From an uncultured Flavobacteriales bacterium (GTDB lineage Bacteria; Bacteroidota; Bacteroidia; Flavobacteriales_D; Parvicellaceae), in the NCBI GenBank assembly GCA_943788115.1, contig CALSPA010000013.1, positions 42,728 through 106,727 on the forward strand: DNA of 64,000 nucleotides, in the 5' to 3' direction. Of the stretch, positions 62,477 to 64,000 are shown one piece after another; the stretch's first letter is position 1; the number at the start of each line of letters is the position of its first letter. The notes beneath the pieces were generated by a model, which worked only from the letters and a program-made list of their open reading frames with translations, searched no databases and was not told where the DNA came from. A program made the position numbers and the translations under genes.

Positions 62477-63748
62477 TTACCAGATTAAATCTGTTGTTTT
62501 TTTGAATTCTTTTAGACTTGTTGTTTTAAATTTTAAGTCAGATACTACTTTATCTTTTCCTGTTTCCAACTCTTTAATTGCCCAAATAATTATGTCTTTA
62601 TCTTTTACTAATTGAAAGACAAGTAAAGATGTTTTCCTTGCTGTCGGTAGATTAGTGAATTTAACTTTAGAACGATCATTGTTTGTATAATATCCTGGTA
62701 ATACAGATTTAATATCATGAAAAATTAAACGAAAAGCAGTTGAGTTTTCAACTTTCTCTTTTAAATTAACTACTAGCTCAGTTCTTGGGCCTTTGTCATC
62801 TACAAAAGCATCACAATTTATCCATCCAAATTTATCAGTAAGAACTTTTAATCCTCCCTCTTCTTCTGTTTCTTCATCAAAATCAAACGGATTTAAAATC
62901 GTTTCAATACTTTCATCTATCTCCCAATCTATTAGGCCACTTTTTTTATTTCCAAAAAAGATTCCATATGACTCAGTAAAATTTAGGAATTTAATTTCTG
63001 CTTTGGTTCCCCTTTTAAGCGGAATTTCTTTTCCGTTGCAATAAGCCATTATGTGTATCATCCCTCCAGTTCTTAACATTTTATCTCCGCTTGTAGTAGT
63101 TAATCCTGCAAGTAAAATTTCAGATGGGGTGAAAAATTCTTTTAATTCAATGGTTATTTCCTTACAATCCGAATTAAATGCTTGAGGGGGAATAAAACCT
63201 GTTGTATAATCTCCATGAAAATACGTTCCATATTTATTGTTGTACTTTATTATTTGAACACCATTTATTGTGTCGTTAACATTTCCAGTTGCGGTAAGCA
63301 TTTCTTCTTTTATAATAACAAGTTGATAAATGCCACTTCTATTAGATATTTTTTTGAAATTATCTCTTGTCCATGTAACTCCAGTTAAAGGATGGCCATT
63401 TCCTTTATTCTTTTTATCATCAAAAGGTTTAAATTGGGTGAGAATATTATGAGCTTCAACTCCTAATGTGTCTTTAAAGTAAGCGGCTAATTTTTTTACT
63501 CTAACTCTTGAAAAATTGACTTTTTCTCTATCTTTAAGCTTCTTGTTTTCTTTTCTAGTTAATACATTGATTATTAACTCATTACCATAATTTGTTTCAT
63601 TGTATAATTTACAGGCTGAGATTGCAACTTGATTTGTAATTACAATTGATTTCTCATCGAATTTAATCATCTCTTGAGAGAAAATGATTGAATAAGTACA
63701 GAATACAAGCGATAATAGTAAGGATGGTTTTCTCATAATATACATCAA
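62477..63748 (-). CDS. Hypothetical exported protein
   Basis: 423 aa with signal MRKPSLLLSLVFCTYSIIFSQ; no recognised domain. Confidence 0.6.
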   Translation of the reverse strand: MMYIMRKPSLLLSLVFCTYSIIFSQEMIKFDEKSIVITNQVAISACKLYNETNYGNELIINVLTRKENKKLKDREKVNFSRVRVKKLAAYFKDTLGVEAHNILTQFKPFDDKKNKGNGHPLTGVTWTRDNFKKISNRSGIYQLVIIKEEMLTATGNVNDTINGVQIIKYNNKYGTYFHGDYTTGFIPPQAFNSDCKEITIELKEFFTPSEILLAGLTTTSGDKMLRTGGMIHIMAYCNGKEIPLKRGTKAEIKFLNFTESYGIFFGNKKSGLIDWEIDESIETILNPFDFDEETEEEGGLKVLTDKFGWINCDAFVDDKGPRTELVVNLKEKVENSTAFRLIFHDIKSVLPGYYTNNDRSKVKFTNLPTARKTSLLVFQLVKDKDIIIWAIKELETGKDKVVSDLKFKTTSLKEFKKTTDLIW

Positions 63749-63801
63749 TGGTATATCATATATAATGCAAATTTTATTAAATGGAACATTTTGAATAAAA
63801 A

Positions 63802-63827
63802 AAAAGCTGTATTAAAATACAGCTTTT
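63802..63827 (-). terminator. Intrinsic terminator of ndk
   Basis: AAAAGCTGTATT-tt-AATACAGCTTTT plus T tract on the minus strand. Confidence 0.85.
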
Positions 63828-63848
63828 AAAAGTTGGTAAGTAATTTTT

Positions 63849-64000
63849 TTACACTAGCTCTGCTACTTCAAAATGAAAATTACACTCAATATTAGCATTT
63901 TCATCACTATCAGATCCGTGTACTGCATTTCTGCCTTTAGATTCAGCATATGCTTTTCTAATTGTTCCTTCTTCTGCTTCAGCTGGATCAGTAGCACCAA
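63849..64000 (-). CDS. ndk: Nucleoside diphosphate kinase (partial, C-terminus)
   Basis: Reverse translation [49 protein letters not shown]. Confidence 0.96.
   Translation of the reverse strand, partial: GATDPAEAEEGTIRKAYAESKGRNAVHGSDSDENANIECNFHFEVAELV

Noticed and set aside
1-64000. CRISPR arrays, transposase/IS elements, prophage modules, retron or toxin-antitoxin loci
   Set aside because: No direct repeat-spacer pattern and no transposase, integrase, reverse transcriptase or phage structural protein found among the ORFs on either strand.

Overview
The window is an AT-rich chromosomal segment of a Bacteroidota (Flavobacteriales-like) bacterium. Evidence for this is two proteins with type IX secretion C-terminal tails, type B L31, topoisomerase IV subunits, GSCFA, DUF255 and TIGR03643 family proteins, and TTG-N19-TAnnTTTG promoters. 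No CRISPR array, rRNA, prophage or transposase gene was seen. Most content is housekeeping: lptF/G-like, fmt, RlmI-like, lysA, aroF-type DAHP synthase, rpmE2, GlmU-like, lon, parE/parC, pckA, pruA, ndk. The more interesting parts are: (1) a tRNA-Met(CAT) gene followed about 0.6 kb later by a 44-nt near-copy of its own 3' half, flanking an orphan lipoprotein-like ORF, which looks like an att-type integration scar; (2) a cluster of exported NlpC/P60, CAP and CAP-fusion proteins plus a SIMPL protein, with short sequence words shared between their upstream regions; (3) a tightly overlapping five-gene photolyase/cryptochrome operon that includes a 51-aa zinc-ribbon DUF2256-like gene absent from the ORF track, and whose photolyase-like protein has no cysteine in its C-terminal region; (4) sharply localised patches of frameshifts (CAP fusion, penicillin acylase, ACT-like protein, icmF, DUF1801, class III aminotransferase) inside otherwise intact conserved genes, more likely assembly/read error than decay; (5) two tandem TPR-SpoIIE phosphatase receptors. 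I did not find a clear-cut entirely new system. The best candidates are the photolyase operon and the CAP/NlpC envelope cluster.
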